Shown piece after piece: positions 33,119-42,443 of a DNA stretch of 54,799 nucleotides. Source of the DNA: a virus; IMG/VR virus record IMGVR_UViG_3300038566_000115, positions 1 through 54,799 of that record. One strand, given 5' to 3'. The number at the start of each line of letters is the position of its first letter. Within the stretch, counting starts at the first letter, position 1. The translations under genes were made by a program, and so were the position numbers. Under the pieces are notes generated by a model that was not told where the DNA came from, did no database searches, and worked only from the letters and a program-made list of their open reading frames with translations.

Positions 33119-35846
33119 TAGTTTCTACCTGTGGTTGTAATGTAATTGATTGGTTAGTTGACTGTAAATTAAATGGTAAGTTAATCTCAACGTAACCCGT
33201 AGCTATATGCTGAATCCTTATACCGTTTATAGTTCCATTATGCGAGTAAGAAAAGAATGTACCTGCATTAGATTCCACTCCATCTAATTCAGTATTATAC
33301 TGGCCATCGCCATCTATCTCATCATCGTAAATTCTAACTTCTGCACCATCAATAACCCCATTTATAATAAGTGTAGCAGGTCTAAGCACCGTAACTGTAC
33401 CACCATACGGTGTGGCCACCTTACCGTCATCTATAATAGTGCCTGTAGCAGCAGTAAGTGTAAGCACATCAGAGCCTATGTATCTGATTTGTATGGAAAC
33501 TCTATCATTAAAAGTAACATTATCCATAGTTAGAGAAAAATCACCATCGGTACATGATTGTACTTCTATAGAACAAGGCCAGTCAGGGAAGTTTGAGTTT
33601 GCTATAGCGTCAACAGCGAGTTGCATATTAGCTTGGGTGTCGCTAGAAATAGTCACCTCTGCGGGAGCGCCTTTCTCAAACAGTGTTTGCCTTATATCCA
33701 AAGTATTATCTAGACTTGTATTTGACCAACTATACCAATGAGCATACCAACAAGAGGTTGGTGATACAAACTCAATGACTGTTGCATCAACACCCCTGTC
33801 GTCCCCAACTTTTAAATCTTCTGTGCCTTCATGCCCCCAAGATATATTACCTGAATGCGTTGGGAAAACTGATACTTCCCAAGGATTTCCATTAGTTCGA
33901 GATTGGAAAACCCCATCAAGATGAACACCACATATACCACCTTTTTGCGTAGAAGAATTGAATTCACCTAGTATATGGTATGGCCTATTTGGAGTAAGAG
34001 CTATATCAAAAAATGCTTGGGCGTAGTCCCCATTGGCATCAGCAAACTGAAAAATCAAGTTGTTACCAAACCCTCCAAGTAACGCAAAGTTATTAACCTG
34101 AGCACCTTCCTCCCATATAACATAGAGGTTTTGTGATATGTTACTTAGCATTATCCAACCACCAACATATCTCCTATTGGCTGTAATTGTCACATTCATA
34201 TCAGATTGGTCTGCGGGACTGATATACTCAGTCTGACTAGATATCAAGAAAGAGTGGGTATCGCCTTTTACTAACTGCGTAGTAGCATCAAAACCGGGCG
34301 AACCCCCAATAGAATTGTTAGCTGTGGCAGACTGAACTTCATCTATGTAAGTATTTTGGAAAGTCCAATAGTGGTCAGGGGCTAAAGTCATGTTCAAAAC
34401 TGCTTCACGGTACGTTTCAGGGGGAGTTCCAACAACTACTGAAATACTGGCAACTGAACCTGAGTCCGTAGTTACAAATAAAAAACAATCAGTATCAGCA
34501 AGTGAGCCGGAAGTAACATCAAATTGAATGACTGTATCAGACCAAGAGTCTATATTAGTTTGATTTACTATAACCCCTGAATAATCGGAGTTCTGTACTA
34601 ATTCCACTTTACCTGTTCCTTGTAAAGCCTCGAACCCACCAGAAGAATTTACCACAACATTTAACTGCGAGTTACCAATTGCATTATCGCCATCTACGTC
34701 TGAGATTGATAGCTTCAATGTGCCATCGATACCTGTTAGTTCTAAGACACCCCAATCTGCTCTAACATTGTTTCCCGAACGGTGGACCCAGTATTCAATT
34801 GTTCCAGAAGCAGCAGTTATCCTTGCAGATAGTCGTCCACGTGCATGAGCCGTACCCACACCAGAAGTATCTGAGAACCATTCTAAAGAAAGCTCGTCCA
34901 GAAGCGCACTTGTCGATGAACCAGAGGGCCATGTAGCATTAGTTGCATAAGTTCCATTACCTTCACTAATGTTAGTATTACTGTCGCGGTTTATTACAAA
35001 GGCAGGGTGAGATAAAACATGACAATACGCAACACCGTCATTTCTAGCATTAGAATCTTGTTGCAGTATAAATTGTGCCTGTGTTGTAGAATCGGGAACC
35101 CACACACCGAGGTTATCAGATATCCCAGTTTCAGAAGTATCACCTTCTAACGAACTTTCTATTATTATCGCATTACCCCAACTACCAACATCAAAGGCTA
35201 AACCATTTAGTCCAGTTGAGTCGGCGTTTAGAGTTATGGTTTCTGCCGTGGAATTATGACTAGCTGACCTTCCATGGCCTACTGAAAAATTAGCACCAAC
35301 AAACTCAACTACGGTTATATAAACAACCAAGGTTCCAGTAGTTGCGCCCCTCTCCACCTGTATTGTGTCAGTAGCATCTATGTATACACTGACAGTTGAA
35401 GAATCATAATCATCCACGCTAGTTGCGTCTGTTTCAGAACCTGTCCAAAAGGGAATACATTTATTTCTATCTGATATACCGGTAACAACTTGAGAGGCAG
35501 CAGCACTACCCGAAGATAGAGTAATACTGTATCGACCCCTCACAATGAATTCATCTGGACCGCTAACTGCCCCAGTGTATCGCCAAACTTCACCAATTAT
35601 CTTTTGGCTTGTCGTAGTATTCTGTCTAAATGAAATCTGATTTGTTGCGGATAGAAATGCAGCACCAGAACAAATATTTGGTGCTGAGTTACCAGTGCTA
35701 GCCGTAGGTCCAGATTGCTTATCTATCGATGTAGTTCGTCTAACAAATGCGTTGTTAAGTGAACCAACGTCATTAGAAAGTACATGCGTCTGCGTGTTAG
35801 TCGCAGTCACATCAACATCAAAACTTTCTACCTTAATAACACCCAT
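33111..35846 (-). CDS. Fibre protein with LamG-like domain, 911 aa
   Basis: 911 residues, beta-rich. From roughly residue 490 the sequence resembles a concanavalin/LamG-like carbohydrate-binding domain (DHYWTFQNTY, GGWIML, YHILGEFN, HLDGVFQSR). The last 200 or so residues (LFEKGAP, INGVIDGAEVRIYDDEID, VETNE) are homologous to the end of the next gene upstream. The first 490 residues are unique. Probably a receptor-binding fibre or spike. Confidence 0.75.
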   Translation of the reverse strand: MGVIKVESFDVDVTATNTQTHVLSNDVGSLNNAFVRRTTSIDKQSGPTASTGNSAPNICSGAAFLSATNQISFRQNTTTSQKIIGEVWRYTGAVSGPDEFIVRGRYSITLSSGSAAASQVVTGISDRNKCIPFWTGSETDATSVDDYDSSTVSVYIDATDTIQVERGATTGTLVVYITVVEFVGANFSVGHGRSASHNSTAETITLNADSTGLNGLAFDVGSWGNAIIIESSLEGDTSETGISDNLGVWVPDSTTQAQFILQQDSNARNDGVAYCHVLSHPAFVINRDSNTNISEGNGTYATNATWPSGSSTSALLDELSLEWFSDTSGVGTAHARGRLSARITAASGTIEYWVHRSGNNVRADWGVLELTGIDGTLKLSISDVDGDNAIGNSQLNVVVNSSGGFEALQGTGKVELVQNSDYSGVIVNQTNIDSWSDTVIQFDVTSGSLADTDCFLFVTTDSGSVASISVVVGTPPETYREAVLNMTLAPDHYWTFQNTYIDEVQSATANNSIGGSPGFDATTQLVKGDTHSFLISSQTEYISPADQSDMNVTITANRRYVGGWIMLSNISQNLYVIWEEGAQVNNFALLGGFGNNLIFQFADANGDYAQAFFDIALTPNRPYHILGEFNSSTQKGGICGVHLDGVFQSRTNGNPWEVSVFPTHSGNISWGHEGTEDLKVGDDRGVDATVIEFVSPTSCWYAHWYSWSNTSLDNTLDIRQTLFEKGAPAEVTISSDTQANMQLAVDAIANSNFPDWPCSIEVQSCTDGDFSLTMDNVTFNDRVSIQIRYIGSDVLTLTAATGTIIDDGKVATPYGGTVTVLRPATLIINGVIDGAEVRIYDDEIDGDGQYNTELDGVESNAGTFFSYSHNGTINGIRIQHIATGYVEINLPFNLQSTNQSITLQPQVETNE

Positions 35847-37081
35847 TATTCATTAGTCTCAATTTCAGGGAACAGTGTCTCTGTTGAGTTAGAACTAGAT
35901 AGACTAACTTTTTTTATAACTTCTTTATAACCGGAGGCAAGCATTTGTATCACAATGTCATTGGTGGACCCATCATGATTGAATGTAAAAGATGTTCCAA
36001 CATTAGATTCGACGCCACTGAGTTCTGTATCGTATTGGTTGTTGGAATCAATTTCATCATCATAGATTCGAACCTCTGCGCCATTTATAATTCCGTTTAT
36101 TGTTAAAGTAGCAGGGTTGACAAAGTTAATCGTTCCTCCTGCTGTAGTTGAGCCAATCGAAGCATTAGAACCGTTTGAATTAGTCCAAGTTAACGTACCT
36201 GTTCCATTGTATTGTACATGTATGCTAGCTAGTGGACTAAATGTAATGTTATCGGCAGTCAGACTAATAGAACCGGAAACATCAACTAATATACAAAGTG
36301 GAGAGTCTGGTCTAACAGTGGACGATATTGCATCTAATTCAAGTTGACTTGTTATTGTAACATCAGGAATAGCACCTTTCTCAAATAATTCTTCGCGGAT
36401 TTGAGTGTCTGTGAGTTGAGCATTTGCTCCATCAAAGAAAGCCCATTGCGCATAATTACCATTAATGGGCGCAAGTAATATAACTGGTGTACCGCCAACG
36501 CCCACAACACCTGCTGGATCGCCAAACTCGCCCGCGCTTCTAGCGGTTAAAGTGGTGGCATCGGGCTGTCTATTAATTGGTTCAGCATTGAATTGTTTGA
36601 CACCATCCACATAGCCACGCAACTCATTACCGAAACCATTACCTTCAAACACCATAGTTAGATGGTAAGCGCGGTCAACTGCTAAAGTAATATCGCTAAA
36701 AATTTGTAGTGTGAATGCAGGGTCGTTAACCTCGAACATTACAGTATTGCCCCAACTAAGAATTAATCTAAACGATTGTATTTCATTACCGTCCCCATAA
36801 ATGCTTTTGGGCGGACTTTGAAGCCCAGTAGCTGAGAACCATCCACACACTGCTTTTCTACTTTGTGCAGCGTTATTAATTAGAGGGGTTGTAGGTAGTG
36901 TAATCCTATCGTTGACTCCATTTGTAGTCCAAGAACCTACCGAGTCTAAACACAAGTTTGGACCCGTGAATACTCCACCCGCATTAGTCCCATTGAGCGA
37001 ACCTATAGAATCATTCGCATCTGTAGCTAGCTCATATCTGGCTACTGGGTTGAGAGCATCGATGTCTTGACTGTAAGTCAT
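35846..37081 (-). CDS. Fibre protein with LamG-like domain, 411 aa
   Basis: 411 residues, corresponding to roughly the last 420 residues of the 911-residue protein: LamG-like half, then LFEKGAIPDVTIT, INGIINGAEVRIYDDEID, and IETNE at the end. The pair clearly arose by duplication. Adjacent fibre paralogues could let the phage recognise two glycans or form a heteromeric fibre. The stop-start overlap (one base) ensures co-translation. Confidence 0.78.
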   Translation of the reverse strand: MTYSQDIDALNPVARYELATDANDSIGSLNGTNAGGVFTGPNLCLDSVGSWTTNGVNDRITLPTTPLINNAAQSRKAVCGWFSATGLQSPPKSIYGDGNEIQSFRLILSWGNTVMFEVNDPAFTLQIFSDITLAVDRAYHLTMVFEGNGFGNELRGYVDGVKQFNAEPINRQPDATTLTARSAGEFGDPAGVVGVGGTPVILLAPINGNYAQWAFFDGANAQLTDTQIREELFEKGAIPDVTITSQLELDAISSTVRPDSPLCILVDVSGSISLTADNITFSPLASIHVQYNGTGTLTWTNSNGSNASIGSTTAGGTINFVNPATLTINGIINGAEVRIYDDEIDSNNQYDTELSGVESNVGTSFTFNHDGSTNDIVIQMLASGYKEVIKKVSLSSSNSTETLFPEIETNE

Positions 37082-37086
37082 TAAAC

Positions 37087-37593
37087 TTAGAACTCATATC
37101 CAACACTGATGAAATCCATTCCACCATTATTTGAGGATGACCCACCAGTGCTGAAATGCTTATAGTTGATTAAAAAGTTATCAATCCTATAGCCTACGCC
37201 TAGAACATAGGGCGTATTGCTATTCCAAGACGGTGTTTGGTTATGCCAGTAGCTCATTCCAAATAGCATTTCAAAATCTTTATACTTAACCAAACGTCCT
37301 AAATAGATGGCTTGATTAGCACTAGTTAATTCGCCACGCTTACATGGATTGCCTTCTTTACAGTCTAGTCTTAGCTGTAGCATGATTCCGACTTCATACT
37401 TATCATTGAATACTTCCTCAAATGATAAGTTTTCTGAATCATAATACTCGCCACCGACAAAGGTTGCTCCTGCTGAAAGATTGAACCTTGTAGCGCCTTT
37501 TGACTCTTTAGATAAAACAAAGAGGAATAGAAATATAAACACAATTATTGCTATTGTAGTGCCATTTTTCCACGGACTTCTGAATTTACCCAT
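37087..37593 (-). CDS. Outer-membrane beta-barrel, PagL-like lipid A deacylase candidate
   Basis: 168 residues. A signal peptide (hydrophobic about 12-28, cleavage near SKGA) precedes alternating strands and a C-terminal Phe after ISVGYEF, the outer-membrane barrel signature. KHFS (H146, S148) near the C-terminus and D160 in NNGGMDF resemble the His-Ser-acid triad of PagL-type lipid A deacylases. If active, it would alter host LPS, perhaps blocking superinfection. The acid residue and family assignment are by eye. Confidence 0.6.
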   Translation of the reverse strand: MGKFRSPWKNGTTIAIIVFIFLFLFVLSKESKGATRFNLSAGATFVGGEYYDSENLSFEEVFNDKYEVGIMLQLRLDCKEGNPCKRGELTSANQAIYLGRLVKYKDFEMLFGMSYWHNQTPSWNSNTPYVLGVGYRIDNFLINYKHFSTGGSSSNNGGMDFISVGYEF

Positions 37594-37594
37594 T

Positions 37595-37678
37595 TTAACA
37601 ATCCCATATAGTTTTTGATTTTCGATTCTTCTTTTTAGCGTTATCTAAGGCCCGCTCATGCCAGTTCTTACTTTTCAT
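37595..37678 (-). CDS. Possible 27-aa basic micro-protein
   Basis: A small lysine-rich ORF (MKSKNWHERALDNAKKK...) lies exactly between the holin-like gene, which it overlaps by 11 bases, and the beta-barrel gene. There is no clear ribosome binding site; coupling to the upstream gene is possible. Weak evidence. Confidence 0.3.
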   Translation of the reverse strand: MKSKNWHERALDNAKKKNRKSKTIWDC

Positions 37679-37889
37679 GGATAGCAGTATCAGTTTTGTA
37701 AGTGCGTATCAACGAATTAAGCACTAACCCAAGCAACGCAAATGATTCAACAGACATGAAATTAGTTGTCACCCATGATTTAAACTCGGGAGACATAAGA
37801 ATGCCCATCATGAGCGTAGCGCCTACAGTATTAAACCAGTTAGCAGTAGACCTAAAGAACGCTTTAGTTTTAGCTAAGAAATCATCCAT
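37668..37889 (-). CDS. Holin-like small membrane protein, 73 aa
   Basis: 73 residues with two hydrophobic segments (about 20-32 and 46-60) separated by a short charged loop, and a charged C-terminus. Size, topology and position beside spanin and endolysin genes fit a holin or holin-associated protein. It overlaps the Rz1 gene by 8 bases. Confidence 0.6.
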   Translation of the reverse strand: MDDFLAKTKAFFRSTANWFNTVGATLMMGILMSPEFKSWVTTNFMSVESFALLGLVLNSLIRTYKTDTAIHEK

Positions 37890-38268
37890 TGTTATAGTCC
37901 TCTATACATTGAGTTAAATAATTGATAATTAAGTTTCGGTCTTTAATTGCTTTCAACGCAAGCTGAGTATTAGCCGCTAGGTTCTTATAGTATTGCTCTT
38001 CAATCCCTATAATTTTTCTACCATCTTCTGCTGTGGCAACCACCCATATAATCTTCTCCCAATCAGGCTTAGTTTGCTGCGGTGGTTCTGGACAGACTAG
38101 GATTTCCCGCTTGTATTCTACTACCGGAACTTTAATTTGTTTCGGCTTTGAACTCGTCATACACCCTGCCAGTAGCGCGGTTAGCATAACGAACAATAAG
38201 ACTGGCTTTCTTGTCCATAAGTCTTTCAATACGTCCACACTCTTTGTCAAATACGGCGAGGGCATCAT
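37882..38268 (-). CDS. Outer spanin lipoprotein (Rz1-like)
   Basis: A lipobox (LTALLAGC) after a hydrophobic segment marks a lipoprotein anchored in the outer membrane, followed by a Lys/Pro-rich region and a conserved C-terminal helix. It starts inside the Rz-like gene in another frame (overlap 38132-38268), the classical nested Rz/Rz1 layout. At 128 residues it is longer than typical Rz1. Together the spanins would fuse inner and outer membranes at the last step of lysis. Confidence 0.8.
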   Translation of the reverse strand: MMPSPYLTKSVDVLKDLWTRKPVLLFVMLTALLAGCMTSSKPKQIKVPVVEYKREILVCPEPPQQTKPDWEKIIWVVATAEDGRKIIGIEEQYYKNLAANTQLALKAIKDRNLIINYLTQCIEDYNNG

Positions 38269-38608
38269 CTTTCTCCTGCTTTACGGCAATCAATTTGCCT
38301 TCTAATTTCTTTCTGTTCAGTATGGCATTATCGAATTCTTCACGCTGCTTTTGAATTTCTTCTGTAGCTTGGGATAACTGGACCCCTAGATCCTCATTGG
38401 CTTTATAAGCTAACTGTAAATGTAATTCCTTCTCCGACAATTCAGCTTGCATGGACGAATACTTGTACGTTATGTATGTAGCTGTAACAGTCAGGGAAAT
38501 AAACAGCAAAACAATCATAGTAATTTTAGCTCTTTTAGACGTACTAAATGCGAAACCAAATACAGATTTTAAAACCGCTAATATAACATCAGGATTCATC
38601 ATACTCAC
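38132..38608 (-). CDS. Inner spanin (Rz-like)
   Basis: 158 residues with one N-terminal transmembrane helix (about 28-46) and a long periplasmic coiled coil rich in Glu, Gln and Lys, the usual i-spanin build. The Rz1-like gene is partly nested within it. The start overlaps the upstream holin-like gene by 20 bases. It would bridge the periplasm with the lipoprotein partner. Confidence 0.8.
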   Translation of the reverse strand: MSMMNPDVILAVLKSVFGFAFSTSKRAKITMIVLLFISLTVTATYITYKYSSMQAELSEKELHLQLAYKANEDLGVQLSQATEEIQKQREEFDNAILNRKKLEGKLIAVKQEKDDALAVFDKECGRIERLMDKKASLIVRYANRATGRVYDEFKAETN

Positions 38609-38846
38609 CTAGCTTTTGTTTTAGTAGTCTGACTTCAAGACGATGTCTTCGTATAGCAAGCGTTAAGAGTATGAGTGTTGATATAATGCCGACAATACTG
38701 GCTATCGTACCAACCTCCCAAGGTATGATATTGTTCGTGGTCGCCGCGCCTGCTGCAGTAGTCACTACACTACTAACTGCCGTTGCGGTCTTTGGGTTAC
38801 TAACAATATCCTCAGATATACGCTGCATAAGATACGCTCGCCACAT
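38589..38846 (-). CDS. Holin candidate, 85 aa
   Basis: 85 residues with a moderately hydrophobic stretch (about 22-40) and a strong transmembrane segment (47-64) followed by a basic, charged tail (RRHRLEVRLLKQK). This fits a class II holin. AAGGA lies eight bases before the start. It lies directly downstream of the endolysin, so it is one of two holin candidates. Confidence 0.62.
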   Translation of the reverse strand: MWRAYLMQRISEDIVSNPKTATAVSSVVTTAAGAATTNNIIPWEVGTIASIVGIISTLILLTLAIRRHRLEVRLLKQKLGEYDES

Positions 38847-38864
38847 GTATGTAGTCCTTACTGC

Positions 38865-39254
38865 TCATTTTTTAAGTTGGAAATGCGGCATGTCTATGAA
38901 ACCTTTCCAGTCACCGCCCCATGTTATGTCGATATTGTGGATGTTTGCCGCTGCCTTTATTACGTCAGCTACCTGCTCTAAGTGATAAGGGTCCCACGAT
39001 GCTGCGCCATCTACATACGCATATACATCCACTGCGTTACCCGATTGGTGGTACGACTTGCGTTGGTACCCATCACACTTGGACTTACCCTCGTTAAATA
39101 GAGCGCGCTGTTCCTCTGCGGTACGAAGGCCCCCAGAACTAGGTATGCCAAAATCTATATCCGACATACTTATAGCCTCGTTAAATACTTTCTGTAGGTC
39201 GGGGTGGACCTTACTAAGTACTAGCTTGGAGCGCTTGGAAAATTCGTAATTCAT
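38865..39254 (-). CDS. Endolysin, M15 peptidase (VanY/L-alanyl-D-glutamate type)
   Basis: 129 residues forming a single M15 domain. The zinc ligands are visible in SYHQSGNAVD (H69, D76) and DMPHF (H124), with LRTAEEQ upstream as usual in the family. Like the T5 endolysin, it would cut peptide cross-links of peptidoglycan. There is no signal peptide, so export depends on the holin. It heads the lysis cassette, followed by holin, Rz, Rz1 and the second holin candidate. Confidence 0.88.
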   Translation of the reverse strand: MNYEFSKRSKLVLSKVHPDLQKVFNEAISMSDIDFGIPSSGGLRTAEEQRALFNEGKSKCDGYQRKSYHQSGNAVDVYAYVDGAASWDPYHLEQVADVIKAAANIHNIDITWGGDWKGFIDMPHFQLKK

Positions 39255-39257
39255 AAA

Positions 39258-39857
39258 TCACCCGTATGTAAGTGAGGCCCTATCGGTCCATACGTTAGTA
39301 AATGCGTTACTACTGTCGGCGTACAAAGTCGTAGTATCTCCATCGGCCGCTATAGTTATCTGCTTTATCTGCCATGCTGAATCACTATCGCCGGAACCTA
39401 CTGCTGCCTTACCGGAATATATTAGCGTGTCGCCTACGAAATCTGTTCTCGTTGTATAGTCCACTTCATCATCCACCCACTCTGTATCATAATCTATATC
39501 GGTTGCTTTTTGTAGTACTTGTCCTGTAGTTCCCCCCGCAGGTACGCCTACACCGTCCTGTCCGTCCGCACCCGGACCTCCGGGTGGCCCTACTGTACCT
39601 GTGTCGGAGCTGGAGGACGTAGATACGACACCGGTAACAGGGTCTATAATACCTAATTCTACTAGGTCACGTACGGATATGAAGCTGTCCATGACATCCC
39701 CCCGCTGACGCGTCGCTATCTCAACAAGCTCCTTCATCGCGGCGATTGACTCCTCGACGGAGCCCTTATAAGGGTCCACTGGAGTTGGATAGATTGTGGC
39801 GTTTGACACCACATCCTCCCGCAGCTGTTTAATTCTTTGTGCTAAGACGTCAGACAT
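39258..39857 (-). CDS. Tail fibre-type protein with collagen-like stretch, 199 aa
   Basis: 199 residues: N-terminal helical part, then a short Gly-Pro-rich collagen-like segment (GPPGGPGADGQDGVG) leading into GTTGQVLQKATDIDYDTEW, a repeat frequent in phage fibres, and a beta C-terminus. Probably a trimeric fibre component. It overlaps the upstream 613-residue gene by 8 bases. Confidence 0.7.
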   Translation of the reverse strand: MSDVLAQRIKQLREDVVSNATIYPTPVDPYKGSVEESIAAMKELVEIATRQRGDVMDSFISVRDLVELGIIDPVTGVVSTSSSSDTGTVGPPGGPGADGQDGVGVPAGGTTGQVLQKATDIDYDTEWVDDEVDYTTRTDFVGDTLIYSGKAAVGSGDSDSAWQIKQITIAADGDTTTLYADSSNAFTNVWTDRASLTYG

Positions 39858-41691
39858 TGCGTAGTTCCCGCGCAGTACTTGCTGCCTTTATCGATTGTAT
39901 TGGGCGCTGTCCTTCTACTTCAAACATCCACCGTGTCGCACGGAATGAGCTTGGCAACCGGATTAGGTTTTCCGTAGTATTAACTGTACCCTCAAATTTG
40001 AGGTATTCAGTTCCCTCGATAATTACATATACTCGAAAGATAACATCGGGGGATACGCTCGTAGTATCTATATCAAATAACGGACTACCTGCCAAAGACA
40101 ATCGGTTATCCGGTAGTCCCGTGCCCGTGTCGATTGGAGCGGCATCCCCTGCGACAGCGGTGCCTCCAATCGTATTTAACGGCGAAGCTATACGTACGTT
40201 GTTGTATGTCTGTTCATCACTACTAACCACACCTAAGTCGCTATCAACACCTTCAAATGTAATCCTAGCTGCACCTAAATTTATCGGTGTTGGGGTGACG
40301 TACTCTTTGCTCCTCCATGTATAAGTTAACGGGGCTGCGGACTCGGCATCCCAGTTATACAGAGCGGTGCCGGTAAACAATAGTATCTCCCCTGTATGGG
40401 TATTAGTCTGTACACCGACTACAGGCAAGTCGTTAGATATTTCAATGAATGCCGACATTGGCTCATTAGGGTCAAATATAAACCCCTGCGTATCGCCAAA
40501 GAACGCGATGTACTGGTTGTGGTACGATGATGCACGGATATTATCTGGGTTGTATTCATCCTGCCACTCATACTTAGATAGCAACTGTTTGGTTACTATA
40601 GAGGGGTTCGGGCCATTTACAAGAACAAGTCCGTTTGATGAAGCATACAGTACGCCATAGATGGTAGTAGCTATAGACTGCCTAGACAAACAGGGCTCTA
40701 CCGAACTCGATGTCCGTAATGTAATTGAGGCAGGGTTCACCCCTACCCCAATAAATGGGGCGGCGTTTGTACAAGCGACTATGCTCTGTCCGAATACACC
40801 CATACCTACCACGTCATATTCTATGGCTTGTTGATAATTGTCCGGCCACGCATGAGGGCGGTATACCTCGGACATATAAATATTACGGCCGGACCACCCA
40901 ACTAAAAACCCATTCGGCATAACAACAGCCCCCTCCAAATCAGAGGGGGGTTCAGTCCACGTGGTGGACTCTAGTAATGGCCCTTGCGTGGCCTCATAAT
41001 CTGTAGATGTATCCGTATACGTGACTTGGTTGCCTACTGCCGGTATAGATAGCGTAGCTATACGGAAGTATGTAGCTGAGTTATACCCTGTCACACTTCG
41101 GTATATGTGGATACTGGTGATAGACCTGTCTGCCATTTCAGTTCTTGGGAATGAATCACTTCGTATCGTTACAATCCAGTCTCCACTAATCTCGCCCGAG
41201 GCTAATGTAGGTTCTGACGGGGCAGACTCTTCTCCGAACTCAGACACCAATGTATAAATGTAACTGCGGGATTCTATTAGCGTAGTATCGGGATTATCTG
41301 TAGTAGTCAGTGATGGTGGCTGTCGTGGTGAAGGTACACCTAAGTGTAACCACGGGTCTCCACTTATCAATCTAGCGGCGGTATTGTATTGCGGTACGCC
41401 CTCACCGAACTTATAGAACCTATCATAACTATCATTAAGTAGTGGTGATTGCAGTATATCCGCGTCTTTTGTAGTGGTCGTTTCTATATGCTGCGTACCG
41501 TCATTGAAACGTAATACGTGCGCTGCGGCTCCAGAGAGTCCACCAGCTATAGCGAGTGTACTTCGCAAGGCCCGTAACGTGCCAGAGAGTAGTCTAGCGT
41601 TAGTAGCTACAGAAGCATTGACTGCAGGTAGTAGCGCATCTGCTCTACGTGGGACCATGCCAGTGAATTGGTTTATGTTTATCGATGTCAC
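39850..41691 (-). CDS. Virion tail protein, 613 aa
   Basis: 613 residues, beta-rich. The N-terminus (INQFTGMVPRRADALLP, then A-x-N-ARLLSGTLRAL) is a recurrent start of podophage structural proteins that form part of the tail stump. The C-terminal GQRPIQSIKAASTARELRN is also typical of them. Internal segments look like propeller strands. Likely a tail hub or nozzle-type protein; the exact structural position is inferred. Confidence 0.7.
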   Translation of the reverse strand: MTSININQFTGMVPRRADALLPAVNASVATNARLLSGTLRALRSTLAIAGGLSGAAAHVLRFNDGTQHIETTTTKDADILQSPLLNDSYDRFYKFGEGVPQYNTAARLISGDPWLHLGVPSPRQPPSLTTTDNPDTTLIESRSYIYTLVSEFGEESAPSEPTLASGEISGDWIVTIRSDSFPRTEMADRSITSIHIYRSVTGYNSATYFRIATLSIPAVGNQVTYTDTSTDYEATQGPLLESTTWTEPPSDLEGAVVMPNGFLVGWSGRNIYMSEVYRPHAWPDNYQQAIEYDVVGMGVFGQSIVACTNAAPFIGVGVNPASITLRTSSSVEPCLSRQSIATTIYGVLYASSNGLVLVNGPNPSIVTKQLLSKYEWQDEYNPDNIRASSYHNQYIAFFGDTQGFIFDPNEPMSAFIEISNDLPVVGVQTNTHTGEILLFTGTALYNWDAESAAPLTYTWRSKEYVTPTPINLGAARITFEGVDSDLGVVSSDEQTYNNVRIASPLNTIGGTAVAGDAAPIDTGTGLPDNRLSLAGSPLFDIDTTSVSPDVIFRVYVIIEGTEYLKFEGTVNTTENLIRLPSSFRATRWMFEVEGQRPIQSIKAASTARELRNV

Positions 41692-42443
41692 TATTCACCG
41701 CCCGCATTACTTGTGAGATTAATACTTAGCGTTACTGGCCATGTCACTTCCACGCCATCGTCAGACTTCCTATGTATACTCAAATCAAAAGTAGCTGTGC
41801 GGCTAAAAGTACTCTCTCCATTATAATACGCCTGAAAAATAACTTGGGCAGACATATACTCTGGGACTGAACCTATGGGATAGTTACCGCCGTTGGACGT
41901 AGTATCCCCAGATGTTAAATCCATCTGAGTACCAGACCAATTGGACGTAGCTAAGTTTGGTCCATCTTTGACGTTAACGGTCAGTAATGAGGTACCCGAC
42001 GTAACCTCTGACATTACACCAGACGGTCCCGTTAAAACTAAGTTAGTAACTAAAGCATAGTAACTATCGCCAGTACCTGCAGCGTTGGGAGAGAACCAAT
42101 CTGCTACGTGAGTGAAAGACGTGCTGTGTCCTGTAGTAGTTGCGCCGTTGGGATTGCCGCCATCAAAGTGTCCACTACCCGTTACGACTAGGTTCGATGT
42201 CTTAATCCCATTAAAGGTACTTACCTGTACAGGACTGTGGGTTATACCCGTAGGGGTTACGAATCCGGGATTCGTCGCGCCTGTAGTGAATACTTGTTTG
42301 AAGTCTACCCCATCATGCACCCACATTTCCTGTATCTCCACTGGTTCAGATGGGTTGGGGTCTACTGGCTCTGTGAAATACCACAACTTCTGCACCTGTT
42401 GCGGTGCATCCAACGCGTCGTGGACCCAAAGCTCTATAGCCAT
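41691..42443 (-). CDS. Tail-region structural protein, 250 aa
   Basis: 250 residues, beta-rich, Gly/Thr/Ser-heavy. Two copies of a MWVHDGVD-type motif (ELWVHDALD near the start, EMWVHDGVD near residue 40) suggest a small internal repeat. The C-terminal part resembles an Ig-like fold. One-base overlaps on both sides. Probably a tail or fibre-attachment protein. Confidence 0.6.
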   Translation of the reverse strand: MAIELWVHDALDAPQQVQKLWYFTEPVDPNPSEPVEIQEMWVHDGVDFKQVFTTGATNPGFVTPTGITHSPVQVSTFNGIKTSNLVVTGSGHFDGGNPNGATTTGHSTSFTHVADWFSPNAAGTGDSYYALVTNLVLTGPSGVMSEVTSGTSLLTVNVKDGPNLATSNWSGTQMDLTSGDTTSNGGNYPIGSVPEYMSAQVIFQAYYNGESTFSRTATFDLSIHRKSDDGVEVTWPVTLSINLTSNAGGE

